DNA of 64,000 nucleotides from positions 38,799 through 102,798 of the forward strand of contig NZ_NHRJ02000013.1 of the NCBI RefSeq assembly GCF_002220865.2, written 5' to 3'. The translations under genes were made by a program, and so were the position numbers. Of this stretch, positions 53,081-62,727 are shown piece after piece (position 1 is the stretch's first letter; each line of letters starts with the position of its first letter). Below the pieces are notes generated by a model that searched no databases, was not told the origin of the DNA, and worked only from the letters and a program-made list of their open reading frames with translations. Origin of the DNA: Paenibacillus xerothermodurans (lineage in GTDB: Bacteria > Bacillota > Bacilli > Paenibacillales > NBRC-103111).

Positions 53081-54208
53081 TCAAATGTGGCCGTCCACTT
53101 CTTTAAAGCTGGCGATAATGTCCAATAACTCTTCTCGCATCACCTCATAGTCGGCTTCCGGCACCCAAGCGTGGATCCGGTGAAACTCGGTACCAGTCTC
53201 CACAATGGTCATAATGTGTGCGTATGAGGCCCCATCGCCTTTCCCTCTGAATTCAAACTGCACGGCGGGATACCCGTTGATGTCCGTGTGATGAGGAGAT
53301 TCAAGCATTCTCACACCCCGAAATGTTCTCCTCACACTTCTTTCTACCATATCCTGATAATCATTTATCGTCATATTATCGTATGCGTCTTTGGACTCCG
53401 ACAGGGCAAGCACATGCTGGCTTGAGTCGGAGTTGGAAATTGCAATGTCGCCCTCTTCCCCCAGCTCCTTGTCGTGAGACCAATCTGACGGTGCGGAAAT
53501 TTGTATCTCTTTGTCCGCGCTGAGAAAGATGTGCATTTTAATGCCGCTGATCATCGTAGAGCTCGCACTGTTGCTATCTTGTTGCGCCAACACATAGATG
53601 CCGTACGTGCCGGTTGCAACAGAGGTCAGCATGACAAACGCGCACGCGCCGGCGTATACAACATTGTGCACGCCGCTTGCAGCGGGCAAGTCGCGTACCT
53701 TGACTACATATGTTTCTGCCAGCATATCGCCAACACGCTGTTTCTTCTCTGATAGCAATACGCAGAGCCCGGCCGGCAAGCCCCCCAGGAAGAATGGGTT
53801 GACCTCAAACAGATGAAATGAGCTTCGAATTAATGCTTTAAACACACCCGGCGGATTTCCCGTTGCATTCACCACGCGGATACGCATAATAAATTTTCCA
53901 ACCGTATAACCCGTCAGCCCTTCCAACACTAAGTAGTACACCGCAACCCCCACGGACAGCAGCAGAAACGTGACCGATGTGTAAACGGCGTTTCCCGCCG
54001 ACCAATAATGGGAAATTAGGAGCGCGCCGGAGAAAAATAAAAACAGCAAAAAATCAATGATTGTCGCCGCCCAGCGCAAGAAAAACACCGACACCCCATA
54101 TGTGGAAGACAACGCGCCCATATCCGCCGCAGGTGAATATCTGAAGTCCGGTCTATGCGGGGCAGGTAGCGGCAAGGGCTGGTATATCTCCGTCGATTGA
54201 TGTTCCAA
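53081..54208 (-). CDS. RDD-family membrane protein with extracytoplasmic C-terminal domain
   Basis: 375 residues from TTG at 54208, after AAGAGGTGG. Residues about 35-185 form an RDD domain (RWAATIIDFLLFLFFSGALL; GLTGYTVGKFIMRIRVVN; RVGDMLAETYVVKV). A third hydrophobic segment near 205-225 is followed by an outside domain of about 150 residues (IQISAPSDWSHDKEL ... EFHRIHAWVPEADYEVMREE), similar in pattern to PsbP/DUF1795-like domains. The role is unknown; RDD proteins are often ion or substrate exporters. Confidence 0.78.
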   Translation of the reverse strand: MEHQSTEIYQPLPLPAPHRPDFRYSPAADMGALSSTYGVSVFFLRWAATIIDFLLFLFFSGALLISHYWSAGNAVYTSVTFLLLSVGVAVYYLVLEGLTGYTVGKFIMRIRVVNATGNPPGVFKALIRSSFHLFEVNPFFLGGLPAGLCVLLSEKKQRVGDMLAETYVVKVRDLPAASGVHNVVYAGACAFVMLTSVATGTYGIYVLAQQDSNSASSTMISGIKMHIFLSADKEIQISAPSDWSHDKELGEEGDIAISNSDSSQHVLALSESKDAYDNMTINDYQDMVERSVRRTFRGVRMLESPHHTDINGYPAVQFEFRGKGDGASYAHIMTIVETGTEFHRIHAWVPEADYEVMREELLDIIASFKEVDGHI

Positions 54209-54399
54209 AACACCACCTCTTACTTTTATGCGGTAAACAATCCATTCAACCACAAATTAAATCATTCCGGTTTTTTTAAGTCAATCCGGTATTTGGACTA
54301 TTTTCCAACTAACAAACTGATGAATATTTCTCAGGACAAAAAGCCCTTCCATGATGAATCCATGAAAAGGCTGAACATCTGCGCGCGCCCGGTTGTCTT

Positions 54400-55353
54400 C
54401 TAGCGTTTCCCCGGCTCGTACGGTTCGCCGACCGCCTTAGGCGCATTCGACGATTTTGAGAAAGCAATGAGTGCGATGAGCGTCACAACGTAAGGAAACA
54501 CCTTCAGTATGACCGGCGGAATGACCGTTAGCGAAGGAATTACCTGGGATACGTTGGCGATCGTGCTGGCGAAGCCGAAAAACAGCGTCGCCGCGAGTAT
54601 ACCGAGCGGCTTCCACTGCCCGAATATCAACGATGCCAGTGCCAAAAAGCCCAACCCTGCCACGGTGCCAGTGAATTCGCCGGCGTAGGTCACGATTATA
54701 ATCGCCCCTCCCAGCGCGGAAAACGCCCCTGAGATGATCACGCCGGTGTATCTCATTGCCGCCACTGAAATCCCTGCCGCCTCCGCCGCCTGGGGATGTT
54801 CACCGCACGCTCTCAGGCGTAGACCGAACGGAGTTTTATACAACACAAACGCACTGACGAGCACCACGGCCAGTATGAGCCAACTTGTGAGGTATGTCTT
54901 GGCAAACAGCAGCGGACCTATCACCGGTATGGATGAGAGCAGTGGAATATCCATCGGCAGAAAGCCGGTGGTAATACGGATATTACCGCTTCCCGTCATG
55001 TTTCTGGCCAGAAACACCGTCAATGCCCCGGCGACCAAGTTGATGGCCGTGCCGCTGATAATCTGGTTGGCGCTCAAATTAACGCTGGCGAATGCATGGA
55101 GCAGGGAAAATAGTGCCCCGGCCGCAGCCGCCGCCAGCAGGCCCACCCACAGTGCAAGTGTGCTTCCCGGCCAAAGCTCCTGCAGTTGGTGAATGATGTA
55201 TGCGCCCGTGAAGGAGCCAACCACCATGAGCCCTTCCAGACCGATGTTCACGATCCCGCTCCTTTCACTGAACAAGGCACCCAGGGCGGTGATCAACAGG
55301 GGTATCGTAAATGCGATCGCATACGGAAATATTTGTTCAAAAGTTGTCCACAT
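54400..55353 (-). CDS. nupQ: Nucleoside ABC transporter permease, NupQ (YufQ)-like
   Basis: 317 residues, eight to ten membrane spans. SGIVNIGLEGLMVVGSFTGA and YAGEFTGTVAGLGFLALASL IFG are typical of the BMP-associated permease pair. The start overlaps the end of nupP by 17 bp. Last gene of nupNOPQ. It forms the translocation channel with NupP for nucleoside uptake. Confidence 0.92.
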   Translation of the reverse strand: MWTTFEQIFPYAIAFTIPLLITALGALFSERSGIVNIGLEGLMVVGSFTGAYIIHQLQELWPGSTLALWVGLLAAAAAGALFSLLHAFASVNLSANQIISGTAINLVAGALTVFLARNMTGSGNIRITTGFLPMDIPLLSSIPVIGPLLFAKTYLTSWLILAVVLVSAFVLYKTPFGLRLRACGEHPQAAEAAGISVAAMRYTGVIISGAFSALGGAIIIVTYAGEFTGTVAGLGFLALASLIFGQWKPLGILAATLFFGFASTIANVSQVIPSLTVIPPVILKVFPYVVTLIALIAFSKSSNAPKAVGEPYEPGKR

Positions 55354-56419
55354 GATCGCTTTTCACCTGCCTTCCGCTTTCGCTTGCACTGCGCCGCGCG
55401 CTAATCTTCTTCAATACCCGCTCGATCAGAATGCTGGTAGCAGCAAAATAGATGATAATGGCGATAATTGAATCCGCGATCTCCGGTGGAATCTCGGTCA
55501 TCGCATTCATAAACCCTCTACCCGAGTATAGCAGGCCGAAAAAAACCGCCGCGAGCATCACCCCTACCGGCGAATTGGCTCCCAGCAACGCTATGGCGAT
55601 CCCGTCAAAGCCCTGCGACGGCAGGACGCCAATCTGAATGTTGGAGGCGTTGCCTGCGTACTGCGCTACTCCAGCCAGACCCGCGATTCCGCCCGAGATG
55701 AGCATGGACAGAATCATGCTGCGGTTCACCGCAATACCTGCATATTCAGCGGCATGCCGATTAAAGCCCACCGCCTTCAGTTCATATCCGAGCGTCGTCC
55801 TGTTAATGATGAACGAGATGATCGCCACTACGATAAATGCGATAAACAACCCCAAATTAATATAAGAGCCGTCGAACATCTCTGATAAAAACGGCGCCTG
55901 GAGTGTCGCGGCCTCTGGCAGCGGTCTCGATTCCGTCTCCAAGCTAGGACCCTTAAAGTAAGCCGGTACAGCGTAATAGACTGTCCAGTAAGCGATCCAG
56001 TTCATCATAATGGTGGAGACCACTTCGTGCACATTATATTTGGCTTTCAGCAGCCCGGGCACAAACGCCCACAGAGCACCGCCCAAACACCCGGCAAGCA
56101 CCATAATGACCAGCAGGAGCGGCCCCGGCAAATCCAGCGACAGACCGATGGCCGTGGCGCTAAAGCCGCCGATCAGCATTTGTCCTGCCGCACCGATGTT
56201 GAACAGCCCTGTTCTGAACGCAAAAGCAACCGACAACCCGGTGAAGATCAGGGGGGTGGCTGTGGCTAACGTATTCCCTACCCTTTCAAGGTTCTTCAGT
56301 CCGCCCTGAAATAGATACGTATAACCGTCCAGTGGATTGTGGCCGGTGATTGCCATTAATAAGCCGCCGGCCAACAAGCCCAACAGCACAGCAACCAATG
56401 ATATGACTCCGGTTTTCAT
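55337..56419 (-). CDS. nupP: Nucleoside ABC transporter permease, NupP (YufP)-like
   Basis: 360 residues, eight to ten spans. GLFNIGAAGQMLIGGFSATA and LPSQGFDGIAIALLGANSPV are family signatures. Overlaps nupO by 4 bp (ATGA) and nupQ by 17 bp. Preceded by GAGGGGGC. Confidence 0.92.
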   Translation of the reverse strand: MKTGVISLVAVLLGLLAGGLLMAITGHNPLDGYTYLFQGGLKNLERVGNTLATATPLIFTGLSVAFAFRTGLFNIGAAGQMLIGGFSATAIGLSLDLPGPLLLVIMVLAGCLGGALWAFVPGLLKAKYNVHEVVSTIMMNWIAYWTVYYAVPAYFKGPSLETESRPLPEAATLQAPFLSEMFDGSYINLGLFIAFIVVAIISFIINRTTLGYELKAVGFNRHAAEYAGIAVNRSMILSMLISGGIAGLAGVAQYAGNASNIQIGVLPSQGFDGIAIALLGANSPVGVMLAAVFFGLLYSGRGFMNAMTEIPPEIADSIIAIIIYFAATSILIERVLKKISARRSASESGRQVKSDHVDNF

Positions 56420-57939
56420 GTTGTTTGCCCCCTCTTCACTCCGGCCATCATCAATCCTATCTCCTGCTCGCCCACATCAGCAGGCCGGACGATACCGATC
56501 AGCTCCCCGTTATTGACAACGGCAATGCGATCCGACAGGTTCATGAGCTCCTCCAATTCCAACGAGACGAGCAAAACTGCCTTCCCCTTGTCCCGATGCT
56601 CGATCAACCGTTTGTGAATATATTCAATGGAACCGACGTCCAGTCCCCGTGTAGGCTGCACCGCTATAAGCAGAGCGGGGTCCCTCTCGAGCTCACGGCC
56701 AATCACGGCCTTTTGCTGATTACCGCCAGACAAAGATCTGGCTACAGATGCGGCGCCTTGCCCGGACCGCACGTCGAAACTTTGAATAATATGATTGGCG
56801 TGGTCCCGAATCGCCCCTTTGTTCAGCAGGCCGTTGCGGGAAAACGGCGCACGGTGGTAAACCTCCAACACCATGTTGTCAGCCAACGTGTAATCGAGCA
56901 CCAAGCCGCGTTTGTGTCGGTCTTCCGGGACATGGGCAATGCCTTGCTCTACTCGGCTCCGTATGGTCGTGTTGGTGATGTCTTGCCCCTCAAACCAAAA
57001 CGTGCCAGACTCGATTTTTCTTAACCCGGTGATCCCCTCGATCAGCTCAGTTTGGCCATTGCCTTCAACGCCTGCGATGCCGACAATTTCCCCTTCTCGC
57101 ACCTCCAGCGAGAACTCATTCACAGCCCAGAAGTTTTTGTTGTTTTTAATCGACAGGGAATCTAGTTTCAGCACCACGTCACCTGGCACACTCACCTCTT
57201 TATCCACTTTGAAAGTGACATGCCTTCCTACCATCATGTCAGCCATCGTTTGTTCGCTCGTGGTTGACACATCGACGGTGTCGATAGATTTTCCCCGGCG
57301 GATGACGGTGCAGCGATTAGCCATCGCCTTGATTTCTGTTAATTTGTGAGTAATCAGAATGATGGATTTGCCTTCGCCAATCAGATTTTTCATGATCTGG
57401 CCAAGATCCTTGATTTCCTGCGGCGTGAGCACGGCGGTCGGCTCATCGAAAATGAGTACCTCGGCGTCACGATAGAGCATCTTCAGAATTTCAACCCTCT
57501 GCTGCATGCCAACCGAGATATCATCGATCTTCGCGTAAGGATCCACATTCAGTCCGTACTGCAGGGACAATTCCTCAATTCTTTTGCCGGCCGTCTTGAC
57601 GTCTATGACAAGCCCCTTGCGCAGCTCCGACCCGAGAATAATATTTTCGGTCACTGTGAAATTTCCCACCAGTTTAAAATGCTGATGCACCATACCGATA
57701 CCAAGCTTCGTTGCACTGTTCGGATTCAAAATCCGGGTCTCCTGCCCGCGGATTTTGATTGTCCCGCGATCGGCCTGATACATCCCGAACAGGATGCTCA
57801 TCAGCGTGGACTTTCCCGCTCCGTTCTCACCCAACAGTGCGTGAATTTCCCCACGCCTTAGTCGAAGCGTAATATCGTCGTTGGCTACGACGCCCGGAAA
57901 CTCTTTTCTAATGTTTAGCATTTCAACAACATATTCCAT
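56416..57939 (-). CDS. nupO: Nucleoside ABC transporter ATPase with two ATP domains, NupO (YufO)-like
   Basis: 507 residues from ATG at 57939, 6-7 nt after AAAGGAGGGG. Two ATPase domains: the first has GENGAGKST, a Q-loop, SVGMQQRVEILK and LIFDEPTAVLTPQE; the second has the degenerate Walker A GVEGNGQTEL and a signature LSGGNQQKAVIGREL with QPTRGLDVGS. This tandem design is typical of sugar/nucleoside importers (RbsA-like). It powers uptake via NupPQ. Confidence 0.94.
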   Translation of the reverse strand: MEYVVEMLNIRKEFPGVVANDDITLRLRRGEIHALLGENGAGKSTLMSILFGMYQADRGTIKIRGQETRILNPNSATKLGIGMVHQHFKLVGNFTVTENIILGSELRKGLVIDVKTAGKRIEELSLQYGLNVDPYAKIDDISVGMQQRVEILKMLYRDAEVLIFDEPTAVLTPQEIKDLGQIMKNLIGEGKSIILITHKLTEIKAMANRCTVIRRGKSIDTVDVSTTSEQTMADMMVGRHVTFKVDKEVSVPGDVVLKLDSLSIKNNKNFWAVNEFSLEVREGEIVGIAGVEGNGQTELIEGITGLRKIESGTFWFEGQDITNTTIRSRVEQGIAHVPEDRHKRGLVLDYTLADNMVLEVYHRAPFSRNGLLNKGAIRDHANHIIQSFDVRSGQGAASVARSLSGGNQQKAVIGRELERDPALLIAVQPTRGLDVGSIEYIHKRLIEHRDKGKAVLLVSLELEELMNLSDRIAVVNNGELIGIVRPADVGEQEIGLMMAGVKRGQTT

Positions 57940-57985
57940 GAATGTCCCCTCCTTTACCCACACGCTATCCACCTGAGGCTGCAGA

Positions 57986-58017
57986 CAAAAAAAAGACGGG
58001 TGTCCGTCTCTTTTTTT
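57986..58017 (-). terminator. Intra-operon terminator between nupN and nupO
   Basis: Minus strand AGACGG-ACAC-CCGTCT stem plus eight T. It probably lets the binding protein be made in excess over the membrane parts. Confidence 0.85.
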
Positions 58018-58027
58018 AGTTCACCAA

Positions 58028-59125
58028 TCACTCGATCAAACTGCCCTGCTCAGCCGCGACTTTAATTTCTCCCGATTTAATCTTGGCTACTATGTCGCTC
58101 ACTTTCTTCACCGTGTCTTCACTTAAGTTAGGATTTTTCTCAGGGAGACCGATTCCGTCATTTTTGGAGTCAAACATTAAAGTCTGGCCGCCCGGGAACT
58201 TGCCGTCTTTTTCCGCCTTCACCATGTCATATGCTGCAGTGTCGATCTTTTTCAGCGCCGATGTCAGGATCACTGATTTGTCGCCCGAGTAGACGCCATC
58301 TTGGTACTGGTCGACGTCGACGCCGACAACCCAAACTTCTTTGCCGGATGTCGCCCGGTTTTTCGCTTCGTTGATCGCACCAACTCCAACACCGCCGGCC
58401 GCTGTGAAAATCACCTTCACACCGCGGTCATACATCTGTGCCGCCAATTGGCTTCCAGCCGCCACATTATCAAAAGTGCCCTGATAGATTACGTTCTCCG
58501 GTTTAATGTTGAGTTTGGTGCCCAAATTGTCATTGGCATACTTCACGCCTTGTTGGAAGCCCCAGTTGTATTTCTGCACCGGCGGAATTTTCATCCCTCC
58601 GATGAAACCGGCTTCACCTTCTTTGAGCTGCAGCGCAGCCGCTACCCCGGCCAAGAAGCCTGATTCCTGTTCGGCGAACAAGATCGAGACCGTGTTAGGC
58701 TTCACCACGGATTTCATGTCACCGGCGTGAGGCGTGCCGTCAATTAACACAAACTTAGCATCCTCGTACTTATCCTGCGACTTAAAAATAGCCGTCTCGA
58801 ATTTATATCCCGGCGTAACGATCATCTTGTAGCCGGCGTCATATAAGTTGCCCATCTCTTTTGTGTAATCCGCCTCTGTCGTGCCGTTCGGTTTTAAATA
58901 TCTGTGTTCAAGCTTCAGCTCCTCGGCCGCCTTCACCACACCTTCCCAAGTGCCCTGGTTAAAAGACTTGTCGTCGATGGTGCCGGCATCAGTGACCATG
59001 CCCACTTTAAAGCTTGCCGCCGCGCCTTCTTTTCCCTGCGCAGCTTGATTGTCTTGGTTGCCGCAGCCCGCAAAAAGCATTAATACGAGCGAAAACACAG
59101 CAAATACGATCATTCCCTTTTTCAT
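58028..59125 (-). CDS. nupN: BMP-family nucleoside-binding lipoprotein, NupN (YufN)-like
   Basis: 365 residues with lipobox LMLFAGC. The mature part is a basic-membrane-protein (BMP/Med) fold: KVGMVTDAGTIDDKSFNQGTWEG, KFVLIDGTP and QESGFLAGVAAAL, then GVGVGAINEAKNR. In Bacillus NupN binds guanosine/purine nucleosides. It is the first gene of nupNOPQ, from the promoter at 59179-59207, followed by a terminator before nupO. Confidence 0.94.
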   Translation of the reverse strand: MKKGMIVFAVFSLVLMLFAGCGNQDNQAAQGKEGAAASFKVGMVTDAGTIDDKSFNQGTWEGVVKAAEELKLEHRYLKPNGTTEADYTKEMGNLYDAGYKMIVTPGYKFETAIFKSQDKYEDAKFVLIDGTPHAGDMKSVVKPNTVSILFAEQESGFLAGVAAALQLKEGEAGFIGGMKIPPVQKYNWGFQQGVKYANDNLGTKLNIKPENVIYQGTFDNVAAGSQLAAQMYDRGVKVIFTAAGGVGVGAINEAKNRATSGKEVWVVGVDVDQYQDGVYSGDKSVILTSALKKIDTAAYDMVKAEKDGKFPGGQTLMFDSKNDGIGLPEKNPNLSEDTVKKVSDIVAKIKSGEIKVAAEQGSLIE

Positions 59126-59178
59126 TGGTCGAGGTGCCTCCTCCGCTGGTTAACTATTATTCTATTAAGCCATTGATA

Positions 59179-59207
59179 ATTATAACTATAAGCGGAAAAA
59201 ACGTCCA
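59179..59207 (-). promoter_or_regulatory. Promoter of nupNOPQ
   Basis: Minus strand TGGACG (59202-59207), 17 bp, TATAAT (59179-59184). Leader of about 50 nt with GGAGGAGG before ATG. No purine riboswitch is apparent. Confidence 0.65.
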
Positions 59208-59331
59208 TTTGAATCTATGGTGAAATTTATTTACAGGTGGGTTCATGTCACATGGAGCAATTCTAACGTCAACCTCTTGTCTGTTGTATACCCCGACGAG
59301 GCCAAAGTCGAGCTCTACTGACATTTACCCA

Positions 59332-59350
59332 AAAAGGCCGGCCTTTTTTC
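59332..59350 (-). terminator. Short palindromic terminator
   Basis: AAAAAGGCCGGCCTTTTTT is a perfect palindrome with T-run, between the nup promoter and the 59405 gene. Confidence 0.6.
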
Positions 59351-59404
59351 GTGCAAGCGAAAGCTTCTCTGCGTTCCGACAATCTAATTATGAGCATGAG
59401 CTGC

Positions 59405-59704
59405 CTAACGTCTCATTCGGTGGATCTCCCCACTCACCACAAACGCCAGCTCTTCATTGCCGAATAACGATAACACGCCAAGAACGGTTTCGTCCGCAAT
59501 GTCCCCTGCCTCCTCCTTCGGAACGGTAAGTTTCAGGGTTTGCTGCAGCACCACATTCTCCTGCTGGTCCGGATACGCTCGGCGGTACAGCTCCTCAGGG
59601 TCGAGGCCGTTGTTGATGCACCACTGGGCAAACACGAGAATCATCATGTTCTCTTCCCGCTGATAATTACGGATCAATCCTTCTTCCAGTTCCTTTTTGT
59701 TCAT
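59405..59704 (-). CDS. Small conserved-looking protein, unknown function
   Basis: 99 residues from ATG at 59704, after GAGAGGTG. It begins MNKKELEEGLIRNYQREENM and has a charged helix-rich N-terminus, then a central LKLTVPKEEAGDIADETVLG segment. No signal peptide or membrane helix. I do not recognise a named family; codon use and binding site support a real gene. Confidence 0.7.
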   Translation of the reverse strand: MNKKELEEGLIRNYQREENMMILVFAQWCINNGLDPEELYRRAYPDQQENVVLQQTLKLTVPKEEAGDIADETVLGVLSLFGNEELAFVVSGEIHRMRR

Positions 59705-59769
59705 TAGAGCACCTCTCAATTTTTTTCACAGACAAATAATCCACTAATTATACCGAAAATGGGAATCCG

Positions 59770-59953
59770 TAACCACACCAATTTCATCGAAAACTTACGG
59801 ATCAACCACGGTCATTGGCACAATAATCGTGCCGTTATAGCTGCTGTGTATATATCGTAGCATGGCAAACGAAGGAATCAGGGATTCTTCTGTGCAATTC
59901 GTACGCCGTCTGCGTCTTCCCGCTCCGAACGCCCCGTTGATCCATATAAGCAT
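59770..59953 (-). pseudogene. Decayed TmrB-like ATP-binding protein gene
   Basis: GGGAGGGGTGGC then ATG at 59953 reads MLIWINGAFGAG, the P-loop start of TmrB-like proteins. One base is then missing (GGAAG for GGAAAG), after which the shifted frame gives TQTAYELHRRIPDSFV. A large internal deletion follows, then RYIHSSYNGTIIVPMTVVDP, a stop (TAA) and VFDEI. Both ends are typical of the family (P-loop; YNGTIIVPMTVV). Bacillus TmrB gives tunicamycin resistance; this copy is dead. Confidence 0.75.
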
Positions 59954-60282
59954 GCATGCCACCCCTCCCAGTTCGCTTTGGTTTCAGGACGCTTATTTGT
60001 GAGATGAGTTCTATTATTTATATCGTGATGCATCGAGCTACCCGGTTTACCCATTCACTGGCTACGGGTTGCCGAAAACATTCATACCGCTTACATTTTA
60101 GTTTTACTAGATAAATAATTCAAATCGTTTATATTTAGTGTCATTTGCCGTCTAGCACATAAATGCTGGCGCAGTTGAGAAAGCCAAAGGACACGGCACA
60201 GCGCACACCGCGCACAAAATTCCATGTTCCACTGGGCAGGTGTCATGAATAACATGGTATCGACAGAAAACGTAAAGGAAGA
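59954..60282. other. Intergenic region, nothing recognised
   Basis: About 330 bp upstream of the LysM/GH18 gene. No clear sigma-A, sigma-E or sigma-G promoter pair could be set with confidence. Confidence 0.35.
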
Positions 60283-60288
60283 TTGCCC

Positions 60289-61803
60289 ATGCTGACTTAT
60301 GTGGTTCAACCAGGTGACACGCTGTATCTCATTGCAAGACGGTTCGGCACCAGTGTGGAGGCGTTGATGCAGGCTAATAATTTGGCCTCCAGTGCCCTGA
60401 TCCCGGGCCAACGATTAACGATTCCGGTGACCGTGCCGTTCACATACGAAGTTCAGCCCGGGGATACGCTCTATCTGATCGCACGCAGATTCGATACTAC
60501 CGTGGAAGCCGTCATGGAGTTAAACAGGCTGACCTCGTCGTCCTTAGCCGTTGGCCAGCGTCTGGTGATCCCCGTCTATACCGAAGCGATAGTGACGGTC
60601 GATAGTGCCAACGTGCGCAGCCGCCCGGGCACCGGCTTTCCTATTGTCGCACAGATGGCTCGCGGCGCCCGACTCCCTGTGACCGGCATACAAGGCGATT
60701 GGGTCCGGATACGCTTGTTTAATGCAAACCCCGGATGGGTTTTTCGTGACATTGTGGACTTGGTGCCACACAGCGGAGAACGCCCGATCACCGAGATATT
60801 TGGATACTACGTGGAAGAGGAAGGCCCGGCGCTGCCAAGCTCGCGTGAGGTCTTTGAAGCGCAGGCCGACCAGCTGACTAACACGGCCATGTTCCATTTT
60901 CGTATAGACCGGGAAAACCCCTCTCGGGTAGAGAAATTCCCTGAGTTCGACGATGAGTACATGCGGGAGGTCATAGGATACGGCCACCGCCACAACGTGA
61001 AAATGCTCGCCTGCATCCATAACCTGCTATACGAGCGGGGAAATCAGGAGGTTAACCAAGAAGTGATAGGCGTCATGCTGGCTACCATGGAAAACCGCAG
61101 CGCGTTTATCGCCAATATGCTCACCGTTTTACGAAGCTACAATTTTGATGGAGTCAACATCGACTTCGAAGATGTCCGCTACGAGGACAGGGAACTTCTG
61201 AACGCCCTTTACAGAGAGCTGGAACCGCAGCTAAGAGACGCCGGATATTATTATTCCGTGGCAGTGCCGTCGCGGACCTCAGATGAACCGACGAATCCTT
61301 TTTCTGCGCCATTCACTTATGCTGTGATCGGAGGCGTGGTCGATGAGTTTGTGGTGATGCTTTATAACGAGCATGGGTGGCCGGGCAGCGGACCTGGACC
61401 GGTTGTGTCGATCGGGTGGATGGAGTCCGTCGTCCGTTACGCATTAACCAAGATGCCGGGCAGAAAGATCACTGCAGCTGTGTCCGTGTTTGGTTTTGAT
61501 TTCAATCTTACGACCGGCCGGAATACTTATGCGACTTACGCGATGGCTATGGATCTCGCAAGACGATACAACCGAACCGTTATTTTCGATGAGGAAACCC
61601 AGACGCCGATGTTCGCTTACACCGATGAAGAGGGCAACGACCATGAAGTCTGGTTCGAAAATGCCGCCAGTATTCGCGCGAAACTGCTGCTGGCTGAGCG
61701 TCTTGGCATTCGCGGCGTGGCATTATGGCGACTAGGCATGGAAGATCCCGAGATGTGGACCATGATTTCAGAAGAATTTGTAGTGGAGAAAGCGATCATT
61801 TGA
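60289..61803 (+). CDS. LysM-LysM-SH3-GH18 hydrolase, spore-type (YaaH/SleL-like)
   Basis: 504 residues from ATG at 60289, 7 nt after AAGGAAG (a TTG two codons earlier is possible). Two LysM domains ([20 protein letters not shown] and [20 protein letters not shown]), then a bacterial SH3 domain (about 100-160, [15 protein letters not shown]), then a GH18 barrel with catalytic DGVNIDFED (D287-E294). There is no signal peptide, as in spore-associated YaaH/SleL/YdhD. It probably hydrolyses N-acetylglucosaminyl bonds in cortex peptidoglycan; the additional SH3 domain is less usual in that family. Confidence 0.92.
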   Translation: MLTYVVQPGDTLYLIARRFGTSVEALMQANNLASSALIPGQRLTIPVTVPFTYEVQPGDTLYLIARRFDTTVEAVMELNRLTSSSLAVGQRLVIPVYTEAIVTVDSANVRSRPGTGFPIVAQMARGARLPVTGIQGDWVRIRLFNANPGWVFRDIVDLVPHSGERPITEIFGYYVEEEGPALPSSREVFEAQADQLTNTAMFHFRIDRENPSRVEKFPEFDDEYMREVIGYGHRHNVKMLACIHNLLYERGNQEVNQEVIGVMLATMENRSAFIANMLTVLRSYNFDGVNIDFEDVRYEDRELLNALYRELEPQLRDAGYYYSVAVPSRTSDEPTNPFSAPFTYAVIGGVVDEFVVMLYNEHGWPGSGPGPVVSIGWMESVVRYALTKMPGRKITAAVSVFGFDFNLTTGRNTYATYAMAMDLARRYNRTVIFDEETQTPMFAYTDEEGNDHEVWFENAASIRAKLLLAERLGIRGVALWRLGMEDPEMWTMISEEFVVEKAII

Positions 61804-61968
61804 TCTCTGCCCTCCAGAACAGCGCCATTGGCAGGCGTGCAAGAAGCGACCCGCCCTCTGCGTAGCGGCAGCGGGCTGTATTCGCGTTTCTGCACTGGAG
61901 CAAGCTGTCATGGGTGGCGACCCTCGCAGGGTGATCCAATGCTGTAGATAGTGATCTCGAACAGCAGT

Positions 61969-62105
61969 TAATGCACACAGTGAGTTACTTCGAACTGGCA
62001 GTTGATGTGGATATCCGAAGCTGTGGATATGTTATTATCCTTCTGAAAACTTATGCACAATCCGCTCTGTAAGCCTGTGCATTATGTGTATAAGTGTGTG
62101 GATAA
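61969..62105. promoter_or_regulatory. Cluster of seven DnaA-box-like sites
   Basis: TTATNCACA-type sites: 62051-62059 (TTATGCACA), 62085-62093 (complement TTATACACA) and 62097-62105 (complement TTATCCACA) match exactly; 62006-62014, 62022-62030, 62076-62084 and 61969-61977 have one mismatch. They fall within 137 bp. No dnaA, dnaN or other origin gene is present. Confidence 0.65.
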
Positions 62106-62117
62106 TGCATTCTCACC

Positions 62118-62640
62118 CGCAGATCGACATAACAAATAATATCCAGCGGGACTTTTCGCTTGGGCTGGGGAAACTCCGCAACCAGCCGCCGCAAATCTGA
62201 TCTGTCAGCTCGATCAAGCGGGCCGCTATGTTCTGGGCTGCATGTTGCTCAGACAACGTGATCGGAATCGCGATCAACGTCGCCGTATCTCATGCACCAT
62301 ACTAAAAGCAGCTGCAGCGGCTGCTCGTTATGTTTGTCTGCGATGTTGCTCACCACCGGATTCTCCACAATCCCCCCGCCTCAACGCCCCTGCCTGTGCG
62401 TGCGGACTGTAGGCCGTTACCGGCATGCGATGCTGTCTATGCCGAGGCAGCAAATCATATTCTATGGCGCGGGAGCCGAGATGCTTGATTCGTCACGCAC
62501 GCGGTACGTTGGGCCAGAGGGAACAACTCTTGTATGTCAGCGGTATCAAGGTTGGACACGCCCATCTCACACTTTTTCCCTCCGCTACGATCCTTTCCAT
62601 ACCCTCCACCGTTTACGTGGTTATCGTTCGATTTAAGATT
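62118..62640 (-). pseudogene. Decayed aldo/keto reductase (YeaE-like) gene
   Basis: Pieces of an aldo/keto reductase are found in order on the minus strand in changing frames: TVEGMERIVAEGK; MGVSNLDTADIQELFPLAQR; VTNQ; RAIEYDLLPRHRQHRMPV then TAYSPHAQAGALRRG; NPVVSNIADKHNEQPLQLLL; IAIPITLSEQHAAQNIAARL; RRLVAEFPQPKRKVPLDII. The order and motifs match E. coli YeaE-type enzymes. At least four frameshifts or deletions and the lost N-terminus make it non-functional. Confidence 0.85.
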
Positions 62641-62727
62641 ACAACCGGCTCGTTCATTATGGCACAGTGGTGGATGCTAAAAAGGCATCTAGTACGCTTT
62701 GATGCCATTCATGCAAACTGAAACAAG

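Noticed and set aside
61969..62105. Chromosomal replication origin
   Set aside because: DnaA boxes are present, but no dnaA, dnaN, recF, gyrB or rpmH genes and no obvious AT-rich unwinding region are nearby; reported only as a DnaA-box cluster.
62292..62721. Plus-strand open frames of 98-114 codons
   Set aside because: They are shadows of the minus-strand aldo/keto reductase relic, with no family resemblance or binding site.
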